A stretch of DNA of 21,878 bases, taken from PALSA-660 sp036508075. GTDB taxonomy: Bacteria; Actinomycetota; Coriobacteriia; Anaerosomatales; PALSA-660. Positions within the stretch are counted from its first letter, which is position 1, and every line of letters begins with the position of its first letter. Below, in pieces: positions 1-5,783 of the stretch. Position numbers and translations under genes: made by a program. The DNA lies in contig DATCIA010000070.1 of the NCBI GenBank assembly GCA_036508075.1, forward strand, positions 1 through 21,878, written 5' to 3'. The notes below the pieces were generated by a model. The model made no database searches, had not been told where the DNA came from, and saw nothing but the letters and a program-made list of their open reading frames with translations.

Positions 1-58
1 CCGGTGACATGCCGGGCCCGCCGCGTCGTTCCTGCCACGGCGACTCGCGAGGGGAACC

Positions 59-745
59 ATGCTCGAAGCGGCGCTGCACTGGCTCGGCTTCGGTCTCTGT
101 CACCAGTTGCCGGCGCGCTCCTTCTTCGCCGGCGGCTATCAGCTGCCCGTCTGCGCACGTGACACGGGCATCTATCTCGGGTTCGTCGTCGCTCTCCTGG
201 TAGCCGCGTTCCTCGATCGCGGCAGGCGCCGCACGGGGATGCCGCCCGCGTGGCTGCTCGGGGTCGGCTTCGCTGCGGTCGCGCTGCTCGGGTGGGACGG
301 CGTGACCTCGTATCTGGGCCTGCGGCCCACCACCAACCTCATACGGCTCGCCACGGGCACGGGGACGGGCTTCGCGATCGCGCTCGTCATCGTGCCTCTG
401 CTGAACGCGCAGCTGTGGAAGCGCGGGTCGGAGGAGCGGGTCCTCGGTTCCCCCCTGGAGGGACTCGTGTGGTGCGTGGCCGCACCCGTCACCTTCGCCG
501 CTGCGCTGTGGGGCGGGCCTGTGCTCGGGATCGGCTACCCGCTCGTCGTGTCGGCCGCCATCCTCGTGACCTTCACCGCGGTGAACCTCGTCCTCGTGTC
601 GCTCATCCCGCGATTCGAGCGTTCGTACGAACGGCTGCGCGACACGTGGCCGGCGGTGCTCATCGCGTTCGCGGTCACGATGCTCGAGATCGGCGGCGCC
701 GACTGGTTGCGCCTCGTTCTTCTCTCGTTCGTCGCGCGGTTCTAG
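59..745 (+). CDS. DUF2085 family integral membrane protein
   Basis: This is a 228-residue polytopic membrane protein of unknown function. It carries the DUF2085 signature: a CHQLP motif at residues 14-18, an RSFF segment, then QLPVCARDTGIYLG at about 28-41, followed by a DGxxxxxGLRPTTNxxRxxTG block at about 80-100. The conserved Cys14, His15, Cys32 and Asp35 could bind a metal or redox group, but that is only suggestion. Hydrophobic stretches at about 40-52, 64-80, 103-118, 137-155, 160-183 and 198-225 suggest five or six membrane helices. The ATG at 59 is chosen because GAGGGG lies 4 nt upstream. The 58 bases before it hold no gene I can support. The stop codon overlaps a -10-like TAGTAT (743-748) that could serve the next gene. 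Family assignment is good; function is unknown. Confidence 0.85.
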   Translation: MLEAALHWLGFGLCHQLPARSFFAGGYQLPVCARDTGIYLGFVVALLVAAFLDRGRRRTGMPPAWLLGVGFAAVALLGWDGVTSYLGLRPTTNLIRLATGTGTGFAIALVIVPLLNAQLWKRGSEERVLGSPLEGLVWCVAAPVTFAAALWGGPVLGIGYPLVVSAAILVTFTAVNLVLVSLIPRFERSYERLRDTWPAVLIAFAVTMLEIGGADWLRLVLLSFVARF

Positions 746-809
746 TATCCTGAAGCGGAAGCGGTGGGGCGTCCGGCGTCGCCGCGCTGGTGGGGAACAG
801 GGGTGGGAT

Positions 810-1055
810 GTGTACAGCCACAAGGACCGGCTCCACGTCGTGATACTGACGCAGGGCATGCAGATCGAGGGCGACCTCCACGTCTTGGCCGGGAGCCGTC
901 TCACCGACGCCCTGAACTCCAAGGGCAAGGACTTCTTCCCGGTGACCGACGCGCGGATCTGCCAGTTCGGATCGACGGAGGTTCTGTATTCCGTCCAGTA
1001 CATCGCGGTGAACCGCGACAGCATCGATTGCATCATGGAGGTGCCCGCCCCCTAG
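810..1055 (+). CDS. Short conserved-looking hypothetical protein, 81 aa
   Basis: This is a small soluble protein without membrane segments or cysteine pairs. It has alternating hydrophobic residues typical of a compact beta-rich fold: HVVILTQGMQIEGDLHV near the N-terminus, then SRLTDAL, FFPVTDARI, and a C-terminal VLYSVQYIAVNRDSIDCI. The pattern resembles a short uncharacterised family I recall as DUF6812, but this could not be verified. The GTG at 810 is the start, with a purine-rich AGGGGTGGG just upstream. An overlapping ATG at 808 is in another frame. The gene follows the DUF2085 gene by 64 nt and may have its own promoter at the TAGTAT of 743-748, for which no convincing -35 is visible. 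No function is proposed. Confidence 0.65.
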   Translation: MYSHKDRLHVVILTQGMQIEGDLHVLAGSRLTDALNSKGKDFFPVTDARICQFGSTEVLYSVQYIAVNRDSIDCIMEVPAP

Positions 1056-1087
1056 GCGCCCACCCGTCCATGTCAGAGCGCACGGAT

Positions 1088-1121
1088 AACCTCCTGTCGA
1101 ACATCAGTTCGATAGGAGGTT
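1088..1121 (+). promoter_or_regulatory. 15-bp hairpin with SOS-box core, enclosing the Shine-Dalgarno of the next gene
   Basis: Arms 1088-1102 and 1107-1121 pair over all 15 positions (one G-U, 1096/1113) around the 4-nt loop ATCA. The centre, 1097-1112, is TCGAAC-N4-GTTCGA, which is the palindromic LexA (SOS box) consensus described for mycobacteria and close to the Bacillus CGAAC-N4-GTTCG form. The outer part of the right arm is the Shine-Dalgarno AGGAGGT (1114-1120), 5 nt before the ATG at 1126. The left arm supplies its exact complement, ACCTCCT (1089-1095). The element could be a DNA operator, an RNA structure hiding the ribosome site, or both. No T-run follows, so a terminator is unlikely. 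I found no clear promoter hexamers nearby. Confidence 0.75.
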
Positions 1122-1125
1122 TCTC

Positions 1126-1491
1126 ATGCAGCGCGAACCCGTTTCGTTCTCAGACCATCCCGCACTCGAGAGGCTGGCCGGTCACGCCCTGGCCGCGGGG
1201 ACTCCGAAGGCGGTGGTCGGTGAGGCCGTCCGCGCGACCGCGGCGCGGTTCCCTCGCCGCGCGGAGGGGGGACGCGTCCCGCGGGCACGCATCGAGGCCT
1301 ACTTCTGGGGCGTCGTTCGCCGCCGGGCCCTGCAGGGCGCAGCACCGGCGGTCAGCCGTCGGCTCGTCATCGACTCGCTGGAGCGGGAGCTTCGCGAGGC
1401 GGGTCACACTCCCGAGGCGATCCGAAGCGAGCTGACGCGGCTCTACGGGGAGTCCGCCTGTGCGATGGGAACGGGGGGACGGGTCGCCTAA
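1126..1491 (+). CDS. Hypothetical protein, 121 aa, downstream of an SOS-box hairpin
   Basis: I do not recognise this protein with confidence. It is small, very rich in arginine and alanine, and predicted to be mostly helical. Visible blocks are HPALERLAGHAL at about 12-23, RARIEAYFWGVVRRRAL at about 53-69, and a C-terminal helical pair RRLVIDSLERELREAGHTPEAIRSELTRLYGE written here as two parts, RRLVIDSLERELREAG and HTPEAIRSELTRLYGE. The last block has the helix-turn-helix rhythm of a RecX-type repeat (ELxxxGxxxEAIxxxLxxL), but the resemblance is weak. The start is well supported by AGGAGGT at 1114-1120. The gene ends 24 nt before the convergent lipoprotein gene. If the upstream LexA-like site is real, it would be a DNA-damage-inducible gene; that is inference. 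Confidence 0.65.
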   Translation: MQREPVSFSDHPALERLAGHALAAGTPKAVVGEAVRATAARFPRRAEGGRVPRARIEAYFWGVVRRRALQGAAPAVSRRLVIDSLERELREAGHTPEAIRSELTRLYGESACAMGTGGRVA

Positions 1492-1515
1492 AGGGGCGGC
1501 GCCGGAGCTGCGCGC

Positions 1516-1959
1516 CTAGAGGAACGACGCCGCTCGCAGTATCGCGCCCGTCGTGCGATCGAAGACCCACAGGCGGCGATGCGTGAGCGTCTTGCCGGCG
1601 TCACCGTAGGCCTCGACCACGACGACCGCGTCGACGCCGTCGACGGTGCATTCGCGGACAACCACGGGCACCGAGGCCGTGCGCTTCGGGAACCCTGTCG
1701 TGAGCAGCTCGGCGGCGCGCGTGCCGACGGCGCCTTCTGTGCGGAGTTGCGCGAGCATGTCGTCCCGCAGGGCCGGCGCGTCCGTAGAGGCGACGGCGGA
1801 CAGCGCGCTGATGTCGGTCGAGGCCGCGAGCCTCTCGGCCGCCGCGGACGTGAGCGGGGCGGCGGCCGTCTCGAGCCGGACGGTCGGTGCGGCGGCGGAT
1901 CCGCAGGCGGCGACCACCAGCGCGGACAGCACGAGGGCTGCGGCCGAACGTGCTCGCAT
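1516..1959 (-). CDS. Putative secreted lipoprotein, 147 aa
   Basis: This minus-strand gene starts at the ATG whose complement lies at 1957-1959, chosen because AGAGGA precedes it and because it gives a classic lipoprotein signal: MRAR, a hydrophobic run of about 12 residues, then the lipobox VAAC with Cys19. Longer readings from 1974 or 1998 would place the ribosome site inside the gene. After processing the protein would be lipid-anchored outside the membrane. The mature part has an Ala/Thr/Ser-rich N-terminal linker and a C-terminal domain with VVVRECTVDGVDAVVVVEAYGD and RRLWVFDRTTGAILRAA, a beta-rich pattern that might be NTF2-like or a small beta-propeller-like unit; I cannot assign a family. 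It is the only minus-strand gene in the window and is divergent from the exonuclease gene, with 133 nt between the starts. The long opposing reading frame over this region is judged a shadow. Confidence 0.7.
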   Translation of the reverse strand: MRARSAAALVLSALVVAACGSAAAPTVRLETAAAPLTSAAAERLAASTDISALSAVASTDAPALRDDMLAQLRTEGAVGTRAAELLTTGFPKRTASVPVVVRECTVDGVDAVVVVEAYGDAGKTLTHRRLWVFDRTTGAILRAASFL

Positions 1960-2092
1960 CGCGGGTCCTCTCATCGGCCGGCGGCGTGACCATCCCATGG
2001 TAGCCCAGCCCGACGGGTCGCCGCCCGTGTGTCAGACCCGGCGCATACGATTCTCGCAGCACACATCGACGACACGGTCTGCGGAGGCGGTC

Positions 2093-3064
2093 ATGAAGGA
2101 GCAGTACGTTCGGGACCTCGGGGAGGGGACGCGTGTCGACTCGCTGTTCGCCCTGCGCTCGCGTGACATCCGCTCGGCGCGCTCGGGCGACCCGTACCTG
2201 TCGCTCGAGGTGGCCGACTGCAGCGGCGCGATCCCCGCGGTGATGTTCCGCCCCTCTTCCGTCGAAGAGGCGCTCCCCATCGGCTCGGTGGTGCGTGTAC
2301 GCGGCACCGTGACGACCTACCGCGGCGTCCGCCGTGTATCGATCGACACCCTGCGGCCGGTCGACACGTTCGACCCACGCGACCTGCTCCCCGCGGGTCC
2401 CCGGGAACGGGAGGAGATGCTCGCTGAGCTGCGTGCGCTGGTGAAACGGATCGGAGATCCCCGTCTGCGCTCCGTGGCGCGCGCCGTGTTCGGCGCTCCC
2501 GGGTTCATCGACGGATTCGCGGCGTGCCCCGCCGGGAGCGGGAGGCATCACGCGTACGTCGGCGGTCTGCTCGAGCACACGCTCTCCGTCGCGGCCCTGA
2601 GCGAGACGTTGGCGTCCTCGTATCCCCAAGCGGACCACGACCTTCTGCTCACAGCGGCGCTTCTGCACGACGTCGGCAAGACCGAGGAGTTGTCGTTCGA
2701 CTCGGCGTTCGACTACACCGACGCCGGTCGCCTGGTCGGGCACGTGGTGCTCGGCGAGCGGATCGTGTCGCGGGCCATCGACGGGCTGGCGCGCCCGCTC
2801 TCACGGGACGTGGAGTTGCGCCTCCTACACGCGGTGTTGGCGCATCACGGTGAGCGCGAGTGGGGCGCGCCGTGCGAGCCATGCTCGCTGGAGGCACTGC
2901 TCCTGCATCACGCGGACAACCTCGACGCGCAGGTGGGAGCGTTCCTCGGCGCCGTGTCGGGGGCTGCCGTTCTCGAGCAGCGGTGGAGTGATCGCACCAG
3001 CGGCTTCGGTCGGGCGCTGCTCGTCCCGACGGCCGGTGACGCCGCGCGCCGCGAGTGCGCATGA
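2093..3064 (+). CDS. OB-fold/HD-domain 3'-5' exoribonuclease, YhaM-like
   Basis: This 323-residue protein pairs an N-terminal OB nucleic-acid-binding fold (about residues 12-95, with YLSLEVADCSGAIPAVMF and VVRVRGTV) with a C-terminal HD phosphohydrolase domain (about 150-290). This is the architecture of YhaM-type 3'-5' exoribonucleases, about 310-320 residues long. HD-domain metal ligands are visible: His162 in LLEHTLSVA, His192-Asp193 in LLHDVGKTEEL, His217, His251-His252 and Asp275 in LHHADNLDAQ. The protein should be cytoplasmic and act in RNA turnover, though some relatives act on DNA. ATG 2093 is preceded by GGAGG at 2083-2087 and fits the family length; the open frame continues upstream as far as 1646 but lies antisense to the lipoprotein gene. 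A TACGAT at 2046-2051 is a possible -10. Confidence 0.85.
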   Translation: MKEQYVRDLGEGTRVDSLFALRSRDIRSARSGDPYLSLEVADCSGAIPAVMFRPSSVEEALPIGSVVRVRGTVTTYRGVRRVSIDTLRPVDTFDPRDLLPAGPREREEMLAELRALVKRIGDPRLRSVARAVFGAPGFIDGFAACPAGSGRHHAYVGGLLEHTLSVAALSETLASSYPQADHDLLLTAALLHDVGKTEELSFDSAFDYTDAGRLVGHVVLGERIVSRAIDGLARPLSRDVELRLLHAVLAHHGEREWGAPCEPCSLEALLLHHADNLDAQVGAFLGAVSGAAVLEQRWSDRTSGFGRALLVPTAGDAARRECA

Positions 3065-3110
3065 CGGGCCGGGTCCGTTCTCGCCTCGCGGCAAGCCAGC
3101 GGGGGTGCGA

Positions 3111-3116
3111 TACAAT
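3111..3116 (+). promoter_or_regulatory. Candidate -10 box (TACAAT) for the phosphorylase gene
   Basis: TACAAT matches five of six positions of the sigma-70 -10 consensus and lies 73 nt before the ATG at 3190. No TTGACA-like hexamer is found at 15-19 nt upstream, so the call rests on the -10 alone. Confidence 0.4.
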
Positions 3117-3138
3117 CCGGGGACCTTCCGACAACCCA

Positions 3139-3169
3139 CGCGCCCGCGAGTGATGCGCGCGCGGGTGCG
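3139..3169 (+). other. Leader hairpin before the phosphorylase gene
   Basis: Arms 3139-3148 and 3160-3169 form a 10-bp GC-rich stem (one G-U pair) around an 11-nt loop. It lies between the candidate -10 at 3111 and the ribosome site GAGGAGAG just before the ATG at 3190. It has no T-run, so it may stabilise the leader or modulate translation rather than terminate transcription. Confidence 0.45.
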
Positions 3170-3189
3170 GCACCGATGAGGAGAGCACC

Positions 3190-3984
3190 ATGACGCTTCC
3201 CAAGGCTGAGATCGGCGTCTTCGGCGGCAGCGGGTTCTACTCGCTGCTCGACGGCGCCGAGGAGTACCGCGTGAACACGCCGTACGGCGCGCCGTCATCG
3301 CCCGTGATGGTCGGGGAGATCGCCGGCCGCACCGTCGCCTTCCTGCCTCGCCACGGCAAGGACCACAGCCTGCCGCCGCACAAGATCAACTACCGCGCGA
3401 ACGTGTGGGCGATGAAGGAGCTCGGCGTGTCGCGCATCATCGGCCCCAACGCCTGCGGGTCCCTGCAGGCGCACGTGAAGCCGGGTGACTTCGTCATCTG
3501 CGACCAGTTCGTCGATCGCACCTGGGGTCGCGCCGACACCTTCTACGACGGACCGATCACGACCCACGTGTCGTCGGCCGATCCCTACTGCCCGACCATG
3601 CGCGACGTCGCGGTCGAGCAGGCGAACGCATTGGGGATCCGCGTCCATCCCTCCGGGACCGTCGTCGTCATCCAAGGTCCGCGTTTCTCCACGCGCGCCG
3701 AGTCGCGTTGGTTCGCCTCCCAGGGCTGGGAGGTCATCAACATGACCCAGTACCCGGAGTGCTACCTCGCCCGGGAGTTGGAGATCTGCTACTGCAACAT
3801 CTCGCTGATCACCGATCACGACGCCGGCGCCGAGGGCGTCGAGCCGGTCACCAACGACGAGGTCGTCCGCGTGTTCGAGGCGAACAACTCACGCCTCCGG
3901 GACCTGCTCTACGCGATGGTCCCCGCGCTTCCTGCGGAGCGTCCCTGCGTCTGCGCCCACGCGCTCGAAGGAGCCGCCTTCTAG
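3190..3984 (+). CDS. mtnP: S-methyl-5'-thioadenosine phosphorylase / purine nucleoside phosphorylase
   Basis: This is a 264-residue trimeric-type nucleoside phosphorylase, which splits 5'-methylthioadenosine or a related purine nucleoside with phosphate, giving free base and the ribose 1-phosphate. Family motifs in order: FGGSGFY (11-17) and RHG (54-56) for phosphate, HKINYRAN (64-71), GPNACGS (85-91), GPRFSTRAES (163-172), NMTQYPE (184-190) for ribose, and TDHDAG (208-213) for the base. Length and motifs fit the MTAP/PNP-2 family. The residues that separate true MTA phosphorylases from 6-oxopurine phosphorylases cannot be settled by eye: TDHD rather than TDYD leaves room for a guanosine/inosine or deoxyadenosine preference. 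ATG 3190 has GAGGAG upstream. The gene appears to be its own unit, with a GC hairpin after it. Confidence 0.9.
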   Translation: MTLPKAEIGVFGGSGFYSLLDGAEEYRVNTPYGAPSSPVMVGEIAGRTVAFLPRHGKDHSLPPHKINYRANVWAMKELGVSRIIGPNACGSLQAHVKPGDFVICDQFVDRTWGRADTFYDGPITTHVSSADPYCPTMRDVAVEQANALGIRVHPSGTVVVIQGPRFSTRAESRWFASQGWEVINMTQYPECYLARELEICYCNISLITDHDAGAEGVEPVTNDEVVRVFEANNSRLRDLLYAMVPALPAERPCVCAHALEGAAF

Positions 3985-4006
3985 GGGCGGCGGGGGAGCG
4001 TCACCG

Positions 4007-4030
4007 GCACCGGGCGGGACGGCCCGGCGC
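4007..4030 (+). terminator. GC-rich hairpin after the phosphorylase gene, possible terminator
   Basis: Arms 4007-4015 and 4022-4030 (GCACCGGGC / GCCCGGCGC) pair with one A-C mismatch around a 6-nt loop. The hairpin lies 22 nt after the stop codon and just before the rex promoter. No T-run follows, so it is a weak intrinsic terminator at best. Confidence 0.4.
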
Positions 4031-4038
4031 AGCGCTAC

Positions 4039-4068
4039 TTGCGCCGACTTTGTAACAGTCGTTACGAT
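4039..4068 (+). promoter_or_regulatory. rex promoter
   Basis: TTGCGC (4039-4044) and TACGAT (4063-4068) are separated by 18 nt, each matching four or five of the six consensus bases of housekeeping sigma promoters. Transcription would begin near 4075, giving a leader of about 70 nt before the rex ATG at 4145. Confidence 0.6.
4050..4067 (+). promoter_or_regulatory. Putative Rex operator (ROP) on the rex promoter
   Basis: The 18-bp sequence TTGTAA-N6-TTACGA fits the known Rex operator pattern TTGTnA-N6-TnACAA with one mismatch (G for A near the end), and its centre GTAAC-N4-GTTAC is a perfect palindrome. It covers the spacer and -10 of the promoter just upstream of rex, where a bound repressor would block RNA polymerase. 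Negative autoregulation of rex is known in other Gram-positive bacteria; here it is inferred from position and match. Confidence 0.65.
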
Positions 4069-4144
4069 AGGGTCCACTTCGGCGATCGCCGGGGGCGAGG
4101 GCCTGGCAGTCGGCCGCACGGCGACACTCAACGGGGCGAGGAAC

Positions 4145-4801
4145 ATGGCGGACGCGGGGGCCCACATCCCCGAAGGCGTGATCGAGCGCCTTCCGGTCTA
4201 CCTCAACGTGCTTCTTCAGATCCGCGAGGAGGGCGAGCAGACGGTCTCGTCGGCGCGCCTCGGTGAGCTCGCCCGGGTGAACCCCGCGCAGATACGGCGC
4301 GACCTCACGCATTTCGGCTCGTTCGGCCGGCGGGGCATCGGCTACGACGTGGACACGCTCGCCGACCGGATCCAGCGTATCCTCGGCTCAGACCACATAC
4401 ACCGCCTCGCGCTCGTCGGCGCGGGGAACCTCGGTTCGGCGATCGCCGCCTATGACGGGCTGAGCAAGCACGGCTTCATGGTGACGGCCGTCTTCGACAA
4501 CGATCCGGCGAGGATCGGCGGCCGGCTCGGTGACGTGGTCGTACGCGGGATGGGTGAGCTCGAGCGGACGATCGAGGAACAGGCGATCAGTATCGGTGTG
4601 GTCGCGGTCCCGCCCTCGGCCGCGCAGGAGGTCACCGACCGTCTGGCCGGGGCCGGGGTCCGGGTTGTTCTCAACTACACCCCGGTCGTCGTTCAGGTGC
4701 CCGATGGCGTCACGCTCCACAACACCGACCCGGTGCAGGAGCTGCTCCACACGTTGTACTACCTGTCGCGTCGCGAGTCCGTGGCGTCCGATAGCGGGTA
4801 G
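4145..4801 (+). CDS. rex: Redox-sensing transcriptional repressor Rex
   Basis: This 218-residue protein is a full-length Rex repressor, which senses the NADH/NAD+ ratio and represses respiratory and fermentative genes when NADH is low. The N-terminal winged helix (about 10-80) carries the highly conserved VNPAQIRRDLTHFGSFGRRGIGYDV segment, quoted here as VNPAQIRRDL and GSFGRRGIGYDV. The C-terminal Rossmann domain has the NADH-binding GAGNLG (92-97), the acidic VFDNDPARIG, and the family-typical VVVQVPDGV and a domain-swapped C-terminal helix with LLHTLYYL. ATG 4145 is preceded by GCGAGGAAC. It is followed after 72 nt by tatA. A Rex-type operator overlaps its promoter. Identification is secure; the regulon lies outside the window. 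Confidence 0.97.
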   Translation: MADAGAHIPEGVIERLPVYLNVLLQIREEGEQTVSSARLGELARVNPAQIRRDLTHFGSFGRRGIGYDVDTLADRIQRILGSDHIHRLALVGAGNLGSAIAAYDGLSKHGFMVTAVFDNDPARIGGRLGDVVVRGMGELERTIEEQAISIGVVAVPPSAAQEVTDRLAGAGVRVVLNYTPVVVQVPDGVTLHNTDPVQELLHTLYYLSRRESVASDSG

Positions 4802-4827
4802 GTGTACGCTGGTCGCCGGTGAACACG

Positions 4828-4843
4828 CGGTCCCGCGGGACCG
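4828..4843 (+). repeat. 16-bp perfect palindrome between rex and tatA
   Basis: CGGTCCCG followed directly by CGGGACCG is a perfect palindrome placed 27 nt after the rex stop and 31 nt before tatA. A weak -10-like TAGGAT (4846-4851) follows at once. It could be an operator for tatA or a minor hairpin; there is no T-run. Confidence 0.4.
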
Positions 4844-4873
4844 AGTAGGATTTCAATCGTCGTAGGAGGAACC

Positions 4874-5116
4874 ATGGCTGCATTCGGTCTGCCCGGCGGT
4901 ATGGAACTGTGGATCATCCTGATCGTCGTGCTGGTGATCTTCGGCCCGACCCAGGTCCCCAAGCTCGCCAAGATGTTCGGCAAGTCGGCCAAGGCCCTGA
5001 AGGACGGCATCGACGGCAAGCTCGAGGAAGACGACGAGAAGCCCGCCGACAAGCCGGCCGCCTCGGTAGCCAAGTCCGATGAGGACGAGGCCAAGGACAT
5101 CCCGAAGCCGCTGTAG
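4874..5116 (+). CDS. tatA: Sec-independent (twin-arginine) translocase subunit TatA
   Basis: This 80-residue protein has the standard TatA layout: a short N-terminus ending in the polar Glu11, one membrane helix (about 12-23), the FGP hinge (23-25), an amphipathic helix (about 26-45, KLAKMFGKSAKALKDG) and an acidic, lysine-rich disordered tail. TatA oligomers form the pathway through which folded twin-arginine substrates cross the membrane. FGP in place of the commonest FGxxKLP-type hinge is within family range. ATG 4874 follows AGGAGG with a 5-nt gap. No tatC or tatB is next to it, so the partner must be elsewhere. TatB is the alternative but is usually longer, with a Pro right after the helix Glu. 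The gene ends before a strong hairpin terminator. Confidence 0.93.
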   Translation: MAAFGLPGGMELWIILIVVLVIFGPTQVPKLAKMFGKSAKALKDGIDGKLEEDDEKPADKPAASVAKSDEDEAKDIPKPL

Positions 5117-5131
5117 AACGTCGACACTCCA

Positions 5132-5172
5132 AGCGCCCCGGTCCGCCTCTTGCATGCGCGGGCCGGGGCGCT
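5132..5172 (+). terminator. 15-bp hairpin terminator after tatA
   Basis: Arms 5132-5146 and 5158-5172 pair over 15 positions (one G-U) around an 11-nt loop, 15 nt after the tatA stop. The stem is very GC-rich (AGCGCCCCGG at its base). The trailing sequence ATACTCTCTGC is not a true T-run, so termination may be inefficient. The loop and right flank also hold promoter hexamers for greA. Confidence 0.65.
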
Positions 5173-5177
5173 ATACT
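5150..5177 (+). promoter_or_regulatory. greA promoter, overlapping the tatA terminator
   Basis: TTGCAT (5150-5155) and TATACT (5172-5177) are 16 nt apart; the -10 matches five of six consensus bases and the -35 four of six. The -35 lies at the loop of the preceding terminator hairpin and the -10 begins on its last base. Transcription would start near 5184, leaving a leader of about 116 nt. Confidence 0.6.
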
Positions 5178-5191
5178 CTCTGCAACTCTGA

Positions 5192-5217
5192 GGGCCGCCC
5201 GAACTACGAGGCGGCCC
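5192..5217 (+). other. greA leader hairpin
   Basis: GGGCCGCC (5192-5199) and GGCGGCCC (5210-5217) form a perfect 8-bp stem with a 10-nt loop. It sits about 8 nt from the expected transcript 5' end, where such stems often protect mRNA from decay. No T-run follows. Confidence 0.45.
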
Positions 5218-5299
5218 GCGCGCTGCACTCCACCGGCATCCGTCGGAAGAGCGGTGCTCCGCGAAAGCCCGAACAGGCACGATAAGGAGTCCGGGGACC

Positions 5300-5773
5300 A
5301 TGCATAGAGAGATCGCCCTCACCGCAGAGGGTCAGCACAAGCTCGAAGAGGAGCTGCACTTCCTCGAGACCGTCAAGCGGCGCGAAGTCGGCGAGCGCAT
5401 CAAGGAAGCCAAGGAGTTCGGCGACATCTCCGAGAACTCAGAGTATGACGACGCCAAGAACGAGCAGGCGTGGGTCGAGAGCCGCATCATCGAGGTCAAC
5501 CAGATCCTGGCCCATGCCACGATCATCGCGGCCCCCAAGAAGAACGACAAGGTCAGTTTGGGGAGCAAGGTCGACCTGCAGGCCGAGGGCGAGAATGACA
5601 CGATCCGCTACCACATCGTCGGATCGGCCGAAGCGGATCCCGCCAACGCCAAGATCAGCAACGAGTCCCCCGTAGGGCAGGCCGTCATCGGCAGCAAGAA
5701 GGGCGATGTCGTCCCCGTCGTCCTCCCGTCAGGGAAGACGATCAGCTACACGGTCGTCTCGATCCACCACTAG
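5300..5773 (+). CDS. greA: Transcription elongation factor GreA
   Basis: This 157-residue protein is a normal-length GreA, which enters the secondary channel of RNA polymerase and stimulates cleavage of backtracked RNA. The N-terminal coiled coil (about 1-75) carries the conserved tip EFGDISENSEYDDAK, with Asp42 and Glu45 in the place of the catalytic acidic pair of E. coli GreA. The C-terminal FKBP-like globular domain (about 80-157) has SNESPVGQAVIGSKKGDVV. ATG 5300 is preceded by AAGGAG at about 10 nt. The gene is followed by lysS after 10 nt, an arrangement (greA-lysS) found in many Firmicutes and Actinobacteria, so the two are likely cotranscribed. Confidence 0.97.
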   Translation: MHREIALTAEGQHKLEEELHFLETVKRREVGERIKEAKEFGDISENSEYDDAKNEQAWVESRIIEVNQILAHATIIAAPKKNDKVSLGSKVDLQAEGENDTIRYHIVGSAEADPANAKISNESPVGQAVIGSKKGDVVPVVLPSGKTISYTVVSIHH

Positions 5774-5783
5774 GCTGGCTCCC

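Noticed and set aside
1088..1121. Hairpin read as an intrinsic terminator
   Set aside because: It ends in a Shine-Dalgarno and start codon and lacks a T-run.
1646..2092. Upstream extension of the OB/HD exonuclease frame
   Set aside because: It runs antisense through the lipoprotein gene; ATG 2093 has a good ribosome site and matches the family length.
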